A DNA stretch of 64,000 nt from Cephalotus follicularis (Eukaryota > Streptophyta > Magnoliopsida > Oxalidales > Cephalotaceae). A program made the translations under genes and the position numbers. Shown here one piece after another: positions 12,070-21,820 of this stretch. Numbering within the stretch: position 1 is the stretch's first letter; the number at the start of each line of letters is the position of its first letter. The DNA lies in assembly GCA_001972305.1 (NCBI GenBank), contig BDDD01000363.1, positions 770,977 through 834,976 on the forward strand. The letters are read 5' to 3'. The notes below the pieces were generated by a model that was not told the origin of the DNA, did no database searches, and saw nothing but the letters and a program-made list of their open reading frames with translations.

Positions 12070-13425
12070 AATAACAAAGATGTTTTTGCCTGGTCGGCAG
12101 AGGAGGTCCCTGGGATCAGCCCAAATGTAATGGTTCACAAACTCAGCATGGACCCAGCCAGGCCCCCGACCAGACAAAAGAAGAGGAACTTCACTCCAGA
12201 GAGGCAGCAGGCGATAGCAGAGGAGGTGAGCAAGCTATTGCATGCGAGGTTCATAAGGGAAGTGCATTACTCAGACTGGCTGGCGAACCCAATGATAGTC
12301 AAAAAAGCAAATGGCAAGTGGAGGATGTGCATCGACTTCACAGACCTCAACAAAGCTTGTCCAAATGATCACTTCCCTCTCCCAAAGATAGACCAGTTGG
12401 TGGATGCAACCTCGGGTTACAGAATGTTAAGCTTCTTGGACGCCTACTCGGGATATAATCAAATTCCCATGTACGAGCCCGACGAGAACAAGACAGCATT
12501 CATCACGGACCAATGAATGTATTGCTACAAGGTCATGCCCTTTGACTTGAAGAATGCAGGGGCCACCTACCAACGTCTGGTGAAAAAAATCTTTGAGCCT
12601 CAAATTGGGAAAAATATGGAGGTCTACATCAACGACATGATCGTCAAGACCCCAGCCAGGAGCCCCCACATAAAAGACTTGGAGGAAACGTTTAAGGTGT
12701 TGAGGAGGTACAACATGAAACTCAATCCATCCAAGTGCACATTTGGGGTCACCTCTGGTAAGTTCCTTGGATTCATGGTCTCTAGCAGAGGAATAGAGGC
12801 CAACCCAGAGAAGATCTCGGCAATTCAAAGCATGAGGTCTCCTCAAACCATTAGGGATGTTCAAAGGTTAAATGGGAAGATTGCAGCCTTGAGCAGGTTT
12901 GTGTCAAAGTCAGCAGAAAAGTGTCTTTCCCTTCTTTAAAATACTCAGAGATCCCAAGGGATTTTCTTGGTCAGACAACTGTCAAGCAGCCTTCAACAAG
13001 TTGAAGGAACACTTGGCTTCCCCTCCTCTGATCTCAAAACCTAAGGATGGGGAAAACTTGTATTTGTACCTTGCGGCAACCTCGGGCGCAGTGAGTGTAG
13101 TGCTAGTCAGAGAAGAGGAAAAAGTTCAAAAGTCAGTATACTAGGTGAGCAAGGCTTTGAACGATGCCGAGGGGAGGTACCCAGAGGTGGAGAAGTTTGC
13201 CTATGCTTTGATCATCTCGGCCAGAAAACTGAGGCCATATTTCCAAGCCCATACAATCAAGGTTCTGACTGACAAACCACTTAAACAAGTTCTTGCGAAG
13301 CCTGACACCTCGGGCAGGTTAATCAAGTGGTCAGTCGAGCTAGGCGAGTATGGTGTGAAGTTTGAAGCCTGACCAGCCATCAAATCACTGGTCATGGCCG
13401 ACTTTGTTGGAGATAATACACCTAC
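12070..13425 (+). pseudogene. Reverse transcriptase and RNase H of Tat-2
   Basis: RT motifs in order: VKKANGKWRMCIDFTDLNKACP, FPLPKIDQLVDA, SFLDAYSGYNQIPM, a TGA at 12514, then CYKVMPFDLKNAGATYQRLV. The catalytic motif reads YINDM at about 12627 instead of YVDDM-type, so the first Asp is lost (GAC to AAC). The polymerase domain ends with an extra base near 12930 that shifts to another frame. RNase H then runs from WSDNCQAAFNKLKEHL through a stop at 13142 to LRPYFQAHTIKVLTDK and ends near 13372 with another stop. Confidence 0.88.
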
Positions 13426-13428
13426 GGA

Positions 13429-15180
13429 GTGTATGGAGGAGGACCCCTCCGAGAGCGAGAGGGGGATTTGAAGCTATCTGTGGACGGCTCATCCTGCATC
13501 ACTGGCAGTGGAGCAGGACTAGTACTGATGAGTCCAGATGGATGGATGTTAGAGTATGCTTTGAGGTTCAAGTTTAAAGCTACAAACAATGAAGCTGAGT
13601 GGGAAGCTCTGATAGCAGGGCTGGAAATTGCAAAGCACTTGGAGGTACAAAAGGTGGAGGCCTCCAGTGATTCTCAGCTAGTGGTTGGTCTAGAAAATGG
13701 AGAGTACGAAGCCCTAGAAGACTCTATGGCGAAATACTTATCCCATTTTCAGAGTATGAAGCCAGCCTTCGATTTTCTAAGAGTTTTAAAAGTACCCAGA
13801 GCAGAAAACGCCCGAGCAGACTAGTTATCAAAACTAGCAACGATAGAGGAACTGGAGAAAAATCAAACCTTGTTAGTAGACTACCTGGACAGACCCACCA
13901 TCTCTGAAGTAGATGTAATGGACATAGATGTACCACAGGAGCCAAACTGGATGACTCCCTTTGTTAATTGGCTAAGGAACCGGATCCTGCCCGAGGACCC
14001 CGTGGACGCGAGGAAGCTGTTCTACAGAGCAAACAGATTCCAATTCCGAGATGGGATCCTCTACAAAAGGTCTTTCTCTTTTCCTTGGCTTAGATGCTTG
14101 AACCCCTCAGAGGCCGATTACGCTCTAAGGGAGGTCCATGAAGGAATTTGTGGCAACCACACTGGGGGCAGAACATTGTCTCACAAGCTATTAAGGCAAG
14201 GCTACTACTAGCCGACTATGTACCAAGATGCTATAGACCTAGTGAGAAAGTGTGACAAGTGTCAGAGGAACGCAAACATAAGCAAAAGACCTTCTCAACC
14301 TCTGACGTCTATCACTGCCCCATGACCCTTTGCACAATGGGGAATGGACTTTGTCGGATCACTACCCATGGAAACAAGCCAGAGGAAGTTTTTCATTGTA
14401 GCAGTGGACTACTTTACCAAGTGGGTGGAAGCAGAACCTCTAGCCATAATTACTAAGAAGAACACAGAGAGCTTTGTATGGAAGTCAATCATCTGTAGGT
14501 TCGGAGTCTCGAGGACAATCGTCTTAAACAACGGTAAACAGTTTGATTGCCAGGCCTTCCGTGATTTCTGCAAGGAGTGGAGGATAGAGCATAGGCTTGC
14601 TTCAGTGGCCTATCCCCAAATCAATGGTCAAGCCGAGGTGATCAACAGAGAAATCATCTCGGGCTTGAAGAAGCGTCTCGAAGATAGCAAAGGAAGATGG
14701 ACAGATGAGCTACCAAGTGTACTATGGGCGTATAGAACCACTCATCAGACAACAAGTGGTGAGTCCCCATACAACCATTGTTTTGGAGCTGAAGCCATGA
14801 TACCGGTAGAGATTGGAGTACAATCACCAAGAGTTGTACATTTCACTGAAGACAACAACGAAGAAGGGCTTAGGTGCCTCCTCGACTTGGTGGAAGAGCT
14901 CAGAGACAAGGCTGCGATTAGAGTTACAGCCTACCAGCAGAGGGTGAGCCGCTACTATAACAAAAGGGTAAGCCCTAGGCCATTAAGACAAGGAGATCTA
15001 GTCCTACGCAACTCAGCCATTGCAGATCCAACCAGTACCAGAGGAAAACTAGCCCTTGCCTGGGAAGGGCCATACAAAATCAAAAGGGTCCTCCACCAGG
15101 AACATTCAAACTTGAAACTTTGGGGGGTGGGGAGATTGCCAGAGCTTGGAATGCCGAGCATCTGAGGAAGTACTGTCAAT
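13429..15180 (+). pseudogene. Archaeal-type RNase H and integrase of Tat-2
   Basis: LSVDGSSCITGSG, NNEAEWEALIAGL and ASSDSQLVVGL mark the second RNase H; a TAG at 13822 stands where Tat-1 keeps CAG (Gln). Integrase: zinc-binding region with HEGICGNHTGG and CDKCQRNANIS, then GMDFVGSLP, VLNNGKQF (family and Tat-1: VSDNGKQF) and GQAEVINREI. The second catalytic Asp is thus Asn here. A long open part runs 14344-15165; a frame change near 15095 breaks the C-terminal end, compare Tat-1 at 2090-2181. Confidence 0.88.
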
Positions 15181-16416
15181 GATTGTAAGATGTACTGAAT
15201 GAAGTTGAATTTTTCAAAATTTATGTTCAATATCATAGTTCCAAGTTTGCAAGGGACCGGAGGTCCAATGTTCATGTCCTCAAACCTCTGAACATCCACC
15301 GATCAACTCCCTCAATCTTTACTCTAAGCATCTCGGACCATGCCCCCAAGGGGGCATCCAGAGATCCAAAGCTTTCAAAGTCTTACAAAGACTAGCTCCC
15401 AAGGGAAAACCAACACAAGCCGGGGTCTCCAACAGACTGAGGTTACAGACGTCCGAGAAAACACTCAAGGATGTACACCCAAAAGCCTCCTTCCGAGGAG
15501 CACACAAAAGCCTCCTTCCGAGGAGCACACAGAAGCATCCTTCCGAGGAGCACACAAAAGACTCCCACAGAGGAGCACCCCTATACTCATCAACAAAGAC
15601 TCCTTCTGAGGAGCGCACCAAAAGACTTCCAAGGAAGCACTAAGACTCCCCAGGGAGCAAACACTGATCAGAAACACCATAGGAACTTGACCAACCAAAC
15701 CTTAAATCGTGACTTGAAAGGCGAATCCATGGGAACTCGCAACGATCAAGCTTGTCAGACTAAGCACTTTAATACAAGTGTCCCTATGTGGACTGCAAGC
15801 TTAGCCGGCCTGTCCCAAAACCTAATGGGTCAGACGATACCCTGCTCGGCAAACCCATAGGAACTTGTCCAAGCAGACCAAGACCTTAGTCTACGAATGC
15901 AAAAGAACTCGTAAAGACTAAGTTCAAAATTACTTAAGCACTTTTGAAGTAAAGTGTCCTACGAAGACTGCCAAGCTTAAGTGATCTCATCTACGAAGAG
16001 TTCATGATTTGGGCTAAGCTAAAATTCCTAAGGGAATTATCAACACATGTATGTATCGCAGAGCTCAAACACACAATACAATAAACCAACCAAAGATAAG
16101 ATCCGAGAACACAAAAGGTCTTTTATTAATATCTTTGATAAATTACTTAAGTACTATCGAAATAAAGTGTCCTACGAGGACTATTAAGCCCAAGTGTCTA
16201 CTTCTACGAGAAGTCAGAGGTCCAAGTGAAGGCAAAATTCTTAAGGGAATTGTAAACATACATGTCAAGTACAAACACATCAAGCCCGCAACGCAAAAAA
16301 TAAAGACAGAGATCCAAGAATGCAAAAAGGTTCTTCCTTTTCATTTATACTTAGAAAAAATCTTACAAGCACATAAACGCTAAAAATTGTTACAAGACCA
16401 AAGCGGCAAAGAAAAA
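15181..16416 (+). other. Tat-2 noncoding region after integrase
   Basis: No gene. It shares phrases with 2182-3110 of Tat-1. A block around 15937-16050 (AAGTGTCCTACGAAGACT) is repeated in diverged form at 16140-16240 (AAGTGTCCTACGAGGACT), an internal duplication of about 200 bp. Confidence 0.65.
15480..15585 (+). repeat. Short tandem repeats, core CCGAGGAGCACAC
   Basis: Three to four copies of a unit of about 26 bp (core TTCCGAGGAGCACACAAAAG). Related to the array at 2409-2575 in Tat-1. Confidence 0.85.
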
Positions 16417-18845
16417 CTAAGGCTGAGGAGGATCTTCATGCTCAGGCAGATGATCTTCATGCTCAAGCAGAGGATCTTCATGCTCGGACAGAGGTGCAAA
16501 GAAGGCATCAGCGGATGGAAGAGGAGGAACTTTGAGATCCAAGGAAGGGCCCACGAGGCTTGGAGAGGTGGGAATGACAGAGGAGTCCAAAATAGGATCT
16601 GAAGCCAAGGCAGGATCCGAGGGTAGGACAATCAAGTTTGGCGAACTGGACATTGTCAACTCGCCCCCCTTAGCAGACAAACTCGGAACAGAGCTTCTCT
16701 TCCTCCTCTTCGACTCCCTAAAGATAGAAGTCGAAGTTGCTAGCCGAGGGACCATATGCTACACCATCCAAAGAGACGCCTGGATGGAGGGAAGAGATCC
16801 AGTTCCTACAAGCATAGAAACCCCGACGGAAGTACTCGGCCGACTCCTCAAACACTGCCTCCTTAAACTCATTTGAGGCCTTGAACTCCTCCACGGAGGT
16901 TTTCTTCGTCCGAGGCCTTGAACTCCTCTACGGAGGCCTTCATCAGCTCTTTGAATTCAACCGAGGACTTAAAGTCAGCTACAGCTTTGTGTCTCTCCCT
17001 CCTCAGTTGTTCCTCGTCCACCCTCTGCCGGTGCTCAAGTTTTGCTACCAGATCATGGCACATCTCCTTGGTATGGTTCATCTCTTCCTCCAACTCTTTC
17101 TTATCAGCCCTCTCCTCCTCCAAATCCTCGATTGCTCACTTCTTCTCCTCAACCAAAGACTCTTGAACCTTGAGAACCTCGTTCAGTTGGGATTGGGCGA
17201 AGCGAGCAGTCTCCTCCAGTGTAGCCATGTTCGCCCTCAGCTCTCTGTCCCTTGCCACAACAGCGAAGAAGTTATCCACCAGTAGTTGGGTGTTATTCAA
17301 GGCCTGTCAGAGAAGCATATTTGTTAATGAAGGTGAAGAAAAAAGATAAAGGAAAAATTTGGAGTAGCAGAGGAGGAATTCATATACCCTCAAGTTGCTT
17401 CGGAGGCAGTGGGTTACCAACTCCTCGTTGGACCATTTCTCCCTCGCCATCATCTCATGAGGAAAGAAGACCAGCCGACTGACCGCCTGAGGAATCCCAG
17501 GTGCATTCAAATGCAGTTTGGAGCAGTCTAAGTCCTCAAAATCATTAAGCAGGTCCTCCTCCATCTGAGTCAGAGGTATAATGATGGGGTCTTGAGAACT
17601 CGCCCCAAGGGCTGCGACGTTCTCAACCTCCTTCCCCTTTCTGGCTCCTTCAACACCCTTCCCCTTCCTGCTCTTCTTCATCAGAGGAATGTGCTCGTCA
17701 GCGGGGGAGGTCTCGTCTGCAGTCCTCTTGCCTGCCTCTCTCCTCTTCTCAGCAGCAGCAGTAGGAATCCTAACAGGTGGAGGAGTCTTGGTCTGCGGCC
17801 TTGACCCCTTAACTACGGTGGTTTTCCCCTTCGGCTTTGGCCCACCTGTAACAGGGGTCTTCCTCTTGTTTGTAGCCTTCAGGATGGCGGAGAAGTCACG
17901 GCGAAGAGCTATAGCTGAAAGGAGACATAGAGAATAAGGTCAGAGATTCAAAATACAAGAAAAATAAGAATAACACTAAACTAAGGAGTGGAGGAGACAA
18001 AGGCTTTGTACAACTTTCCTCCGATATTGGGGGCAAAGGACTATCTTGACCTCCCTCTCCCTCTGGGATATCCTTCTCGGCTCCATCAGAGCGGGATTCT
18101 TATCCGAGGACCACGCTCAGTCCAGCCTGGAGCAGACGATCCTTACGAACGGTGGAGTTCACCTCCTCTGGCTCAAGGGCCAGGAGTTTATTGAAGCTGA
18201 CCCTCTTTGTCGAGGTCAGGCAGGACCTCCTATTCAGAGATGTCGTGTCCAGAGAATCGCATCGGGGAGAGGGAATGAACCCTTCGAAGTTCTTTATCAA
18301 AAAATACCTTTTCCTCCAGTTTTTTATGGACTTTGTAGGGTTAAGGAGAAGCTTTTTCGCCCCAGAACGGGACTTGAATACCCACTCTTCTTGGGTGTGG
18401 CCGAGAGGACGTGGAACTCTTTGAAAAGGTTCACTGTCGCATCCACCTTTGACTCAATATATTTGACGAGGAAGCCGATTATGAAGCTCCAAGACTGAGG
18501 TTGAAGAAGTGAAGGATGGAGACTAAAGTTTTCTAACACCGAGATGGCAAAGGAGGGAATTGGAACCCTCAAACCATGAGAGAGTGCTCCTTCGAAGATC
18601 ACAAAAAGACCTTATCTGCTCATGGTAACCATCCGAGGATCCGAGGGAAGGCAGAACGTCAACCCACGAGGAAAGTTATACTTCTCAGAGAGTTTTTTCA
18701 CCTCAACACGACTAAGGGTGCTCACCCCGAAACAACTTTCAAAAGGAGGGGGATTAGCCCCAACGGTGGGAGCAGCAGGGTCACCCACCGCAGCCTCTAG
18801 GCTACCTTCAACACCAAGTGGTCTCTCGGCGGTGGGAACCACCAT
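16417..18845 (-). pseudogene. Antisense accessory gene of Tat-2
   Basis: Reads opposite to pol from the ATG at 18845 (MVVPTAERPLGV). The segment YNFPRGLTFCLPSDPRMV, a break, then ALSHGLRVPIPSFAISVLENF and QSWSFIIGFLVKYIESKV matches the domain of the Tat-1 copy. Further on come FFPHEMMAREKW and a coiled coil (EVLKVQESLVEEKK, RADKKELEEEMNHTKEM), ending in an acidic repeat EHEDPLLEHEDHLPEHEDPPQP. A GT-AG intron at 17304-17387 corresponds in place to intron 4116-4186 of Tat-1 and keeps the frame across AGG|GCC. An acceptor-like TCCTTTCAG near 17925 suggests the other intron too. Stops and frameshifts make it nonfunctional now. Family role unknown. Confidence 0.72.
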
Positions 18846-19510
18846 GGCCAAGGGCTTGACCGCTAAGGAGAAGAAGAAGAAGACCCACTGGACTATTCTT
18901 GACTAGTCATTAGCTTAAGACGAAGAAAAAGGAACTGCCAAAGAAATCCTAGAATGACCTAGAACGGAAAGAAGATGATGGAAACTTACCAAGAATTTTG
19001 ATAAAGAGTGATGAAACAGGGTTCTGAAGGCAGAGTGAACTTAGAAAGCTCTCAACGGCGATATGAGTACTGGAGATTGAAGGAGCGAAAGGTTTGCTTT
19101 GAGAAGAATATAACCTTTTATAGACTTGTAGCTCGGATCCTGGCCCTCCACCTCACACAGATCCAACGGCTGAGGAACGAACCGTCAAATCATACGCGGG
19201 AAATGAAGAGACAGAGGCGGGAAATGCTCTGTTTATGCCACGTGTAAAGCGTGTTCGATACGCAACTTAAATGCAAATGATTAAGGCCCGCGACACGAGG
19301 CCCGTTAGCAGAGATAAGTCCAAACAGAATGCAAGCTACAGTCCTCTGCAAAGGAGAGCTGAATTCCTTTTTTTCCAGAGGATCCCCAAAAGCTACACTC
19401 TCGGACTATAGCTCGTTCACGCATAGAGGATCTTATGTGAAGCTCATTGGAGGAGTCCAGTCCGGGTCAAGACTCCCAGCTCTGATCCTCCTCCTCTGAC
19501 CACAGTCAGA
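18846..19510 (-). other. Leader and upstream region of the Tat-2 antisense gene
   Basis: No gene seen. 18846-19085 would be the untranslated leader of the antisense gene on the minus strand; the rest up to the polypurine tract is unique-looking sequence with no reading frame. Confidence 0.5.
19114..19123 (-). promoter_or_regulatory. TATA box of the Tat-2 antisense gene
   Basis: Minus strand CTATAAAAGG, a near-perfect plant TATA box, about 270 bases before the antisense ATG. It lies outside the LTR and points opposite to pol, so the antisense gene seems to have its own promoter. Confidence 0.65.
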
Positions 19511-19530
19511 GAAGAAGGACCAGGGGGGCT
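19511..19530 (+). other. Polypurine tract of Tat-2
   Basis: GAAGAAGGACCAGGGGGG directly before the 3' LTR, identical in core to that of Tat-1. Confidence 0.88.
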
Positions 19531-19532
19531 TA

Positions 19533-20438
19533 TGATATGGAAAAAATCTATTTATACTGAGAAGGACGCGTGTCCTCCATGGATTCGGCCAATTGTCCAA
19601 GGGATCTTGAAGCTCGCGTAGACACTGGTCAGAGGGAGCGTTGTAAAGCACGTTAGAGGAGCAGATGAGGAGACCCTCTCCTTACCTCGGAGTCGAGGAG
19701 CACTTGCATGGCATAAGGCGTCCTCCTCGGCTCTAGAGCCGATAACCCCTTTTTCCCTGAGGAGTCCATACTTAGACACAGTGCAGAGGACCTCCTTCAA
19801 GGCACCAACGCCAAGGACCTTCTCCTCGGTTGTATCCAAAGAGACTTCATCCTCGGTAGAACGGCAGAGGACCCAGTGTCCTAAGCACACGCCCCTGGGG
19901 AAGCACCAGAAGCTGAAGACCTTGAAGAGGATAGGGGATCAGAGGACATCTCTCATCCTCCTCCTCCTCTTCTACATGGTGCCACAAATTCAGCCTATAT
20001 TCAAGGAGTGAATCTCTACAAATATGAAAGGCTAAGATACAATAAGCTACCTACAAGGAAAGTAGCGACAAATTAGGTGGAGATAAGGGAAATCCTGAGA
20101 TCCTTGGCATTTCCTTAGGGGACAGCTATCACCTCCGCATTTCATGATCAAACAGTTACAAACCAGCACTATAAATATAAGAATCAAAGACATATCTCAG
20201 GTCAGCCAATTTTACATTGCAAAGAACCTTGTTTTCTCTATGCAAAGCCTAACTTGAGCGTCGGAGTGTCCCCGGGAGAACAACCTCCTGAACCTTCAAC
20301 GTGTTTGCTTTTCTGTGCAGGGAAAAACACCTTCAACCATCATCATCTTTCAGCTCGGAGCATAAAAACAATGTTTCCCTAAACAAATCAAGCCCTTACA
20401 CGTAGGGTACTGTTGAGGGAAGAATTTTTGTATCAACA
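19533..20438 (+). repeat. 3' LTR of Tat-2
   Basis: TGATATGG to TATCAACA, 906 bp, aligned end to end with 8577-9484. TATA box at 20170-20177. Followed by the right target duplication ACTAC. Confidence 0.95.
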
Positions 20439-20443
20439 ACTAC

Positions 20444-21715
20444 ATTTCATTGTGAATTATAATTTGGATATGTAGAGATATTATCAACATAATTATTGTT
20501 AAATAATTAATGTATTGTCTTGGTCAAAGATATAGAATAAGTAATGGTAAGGATTTTGGCAGTGCAATGTATGACACCATCTCTTGGGTTGGAATCTTTA
20601 CAAGAACGTTAGCCTACTCCAGGGATTATAGGGCTTAAGTGATAAAGACCTTTGTAATGAAACATCAAGTGTTTGAACTTCATTTTTCATGAGAGCGTCT
20701 ATTTATACTTGAGATTGAGAGGATTAAGATGTTTGGTATGGTATGTAACTAAAAGGTGAGGTATCTGATAATAAGAGGTAAATGAAGTTTTTAGTGTTGA
20801 CTTACCCTCCGTGTCACATTGTGAAAACAAGACAAAACAATATGAAATGATACTAATACAATTAATGGCTTGTTTGGATAAAATGATTCAAAAGAAAAAG
20901 AAAAAAAAAAGAGTGAGATTATTTCTTTTCACTTTTGATTGATTTTTAAAGAAAGATAAATAAAGAATTGAAAGATAAATAAAGTCACTTTTCTTAATTG
21001 TGTTATCTTCAAAATTGGGATGAAAACGAGAGAAAATAAACTTGTACATTAATAACATTTTTAAAATGTCTAAATAACCTATATTTTATTTTAATATCCT
21101 AAAATTACTCATTTTTTATAAAAAAAAATTAGAGATCATGTTATAATAATATTATAATGGTAAAATGAATTTATGAATTATCATTTATTTTTTTACTATC
21201 TTAACAAGTATAAATTATAATATTTTTTTTTCCTCTTCTCTCTTAACATCTACACAAAAAATAAGATATTCTTGTATCTTGGATTTCTCTTTTATCGTTA
21301 ATTATGATTTATTTTCTTTATACTAATAAACCGTCAAACCAAGCCAAACCAAACATAACTAGTGTAAGTGTTAAAAACTTAGGAAGTTGTATAGACCGGT
21401 AGCAAGAATAAGAGGGTTATCTATCCCATGATATCATGTATAACTCGCTCAAGAAGTAGACCCATCCATAGGAAACTTTAACTGACCCACCGAATTAAAT
21501 ACTGTGTTAGATATGCATTAGTAAAAAGCATGTAAATTGTAAGTTAGGAAAGCCTAACTGCAAGTCTACTCACCAAAATCAAAGGTCCCCATTATCAGCT
21601 GCTAGATTTTATGGATGATGCAGCAATGACAAGTGTTCACTTCACTGCCTTATACCATATTTTCAAATAATCCATTCTCTCTCCATTCCATCCTCTCCCT
21701 CTCTCCAAGCCACAC
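20444..21715. other. AT-rich spacer and distal promoter region of the NADP-malate dehydrogenase gene
   Basis: No coding potential. Contains the possible MITE listed separately. From about 21600 the sequence becomes CT-rich (21660-21708), a pyrimidine patch often seen near plant core promoters. Confidence 0.6.
20867..21349. repeat. Possible MITE
   Basis: Left end GGCTTGTTTGGATAAA and right end, read in reverse, GGCTTGGTTTGACGG form imperfect terminal inverted repeats around an AT-rich noncoding core. No clear target duplication was found, so this is tentative. Confidence 0.35.
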
Positions 21716-21724
21716 TATAAAAGG
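21716..21724 (+). promoter_or_regulatory. TATA box of the NADP-malate dehydrogenase gene
   Basis: TATAAAAGG, about 105 bases before the ATG and downstream of a CT-rich patch. Transcription would start near 21747, leaving a leader of about 75 bases without an upstream ATG. Confidence 0.75.
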
Positions 21725-21820
21725 AAACCCTTATGTTCTTTCTCTTTCTACTCTCTCCCTAATTATAACTTACTCTTTCATTCTTTTTGTCTATTTATTC
21801 AAACTTTTCTCTCTGCTGCC

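Larger units (their letters stand above)
8577..20438 (+). mobile_element. Tat-2: complete Ty3/gypsy Tat-lineage LTR retrotransposon
   Basis: Bounded by a 5-bp target duplication ACTAC at 8572-8576 and 20439-20443. Two LTRs (908 and 906 bp) differ at about 45 positions by my hand count, near 5 percent, most of them transitions. Internal order: primer site, gag, protease, RT, RNase H, archaeal-type RNase H, integrase, noncoding repeats, antisense gene, polypurine tract. Its first base pair is TA instead of TG at the 5' end (G to A). Coding parts are full of stops and of catalytic Asp to Asn changes, so it is dead. Confidence 0.96.
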
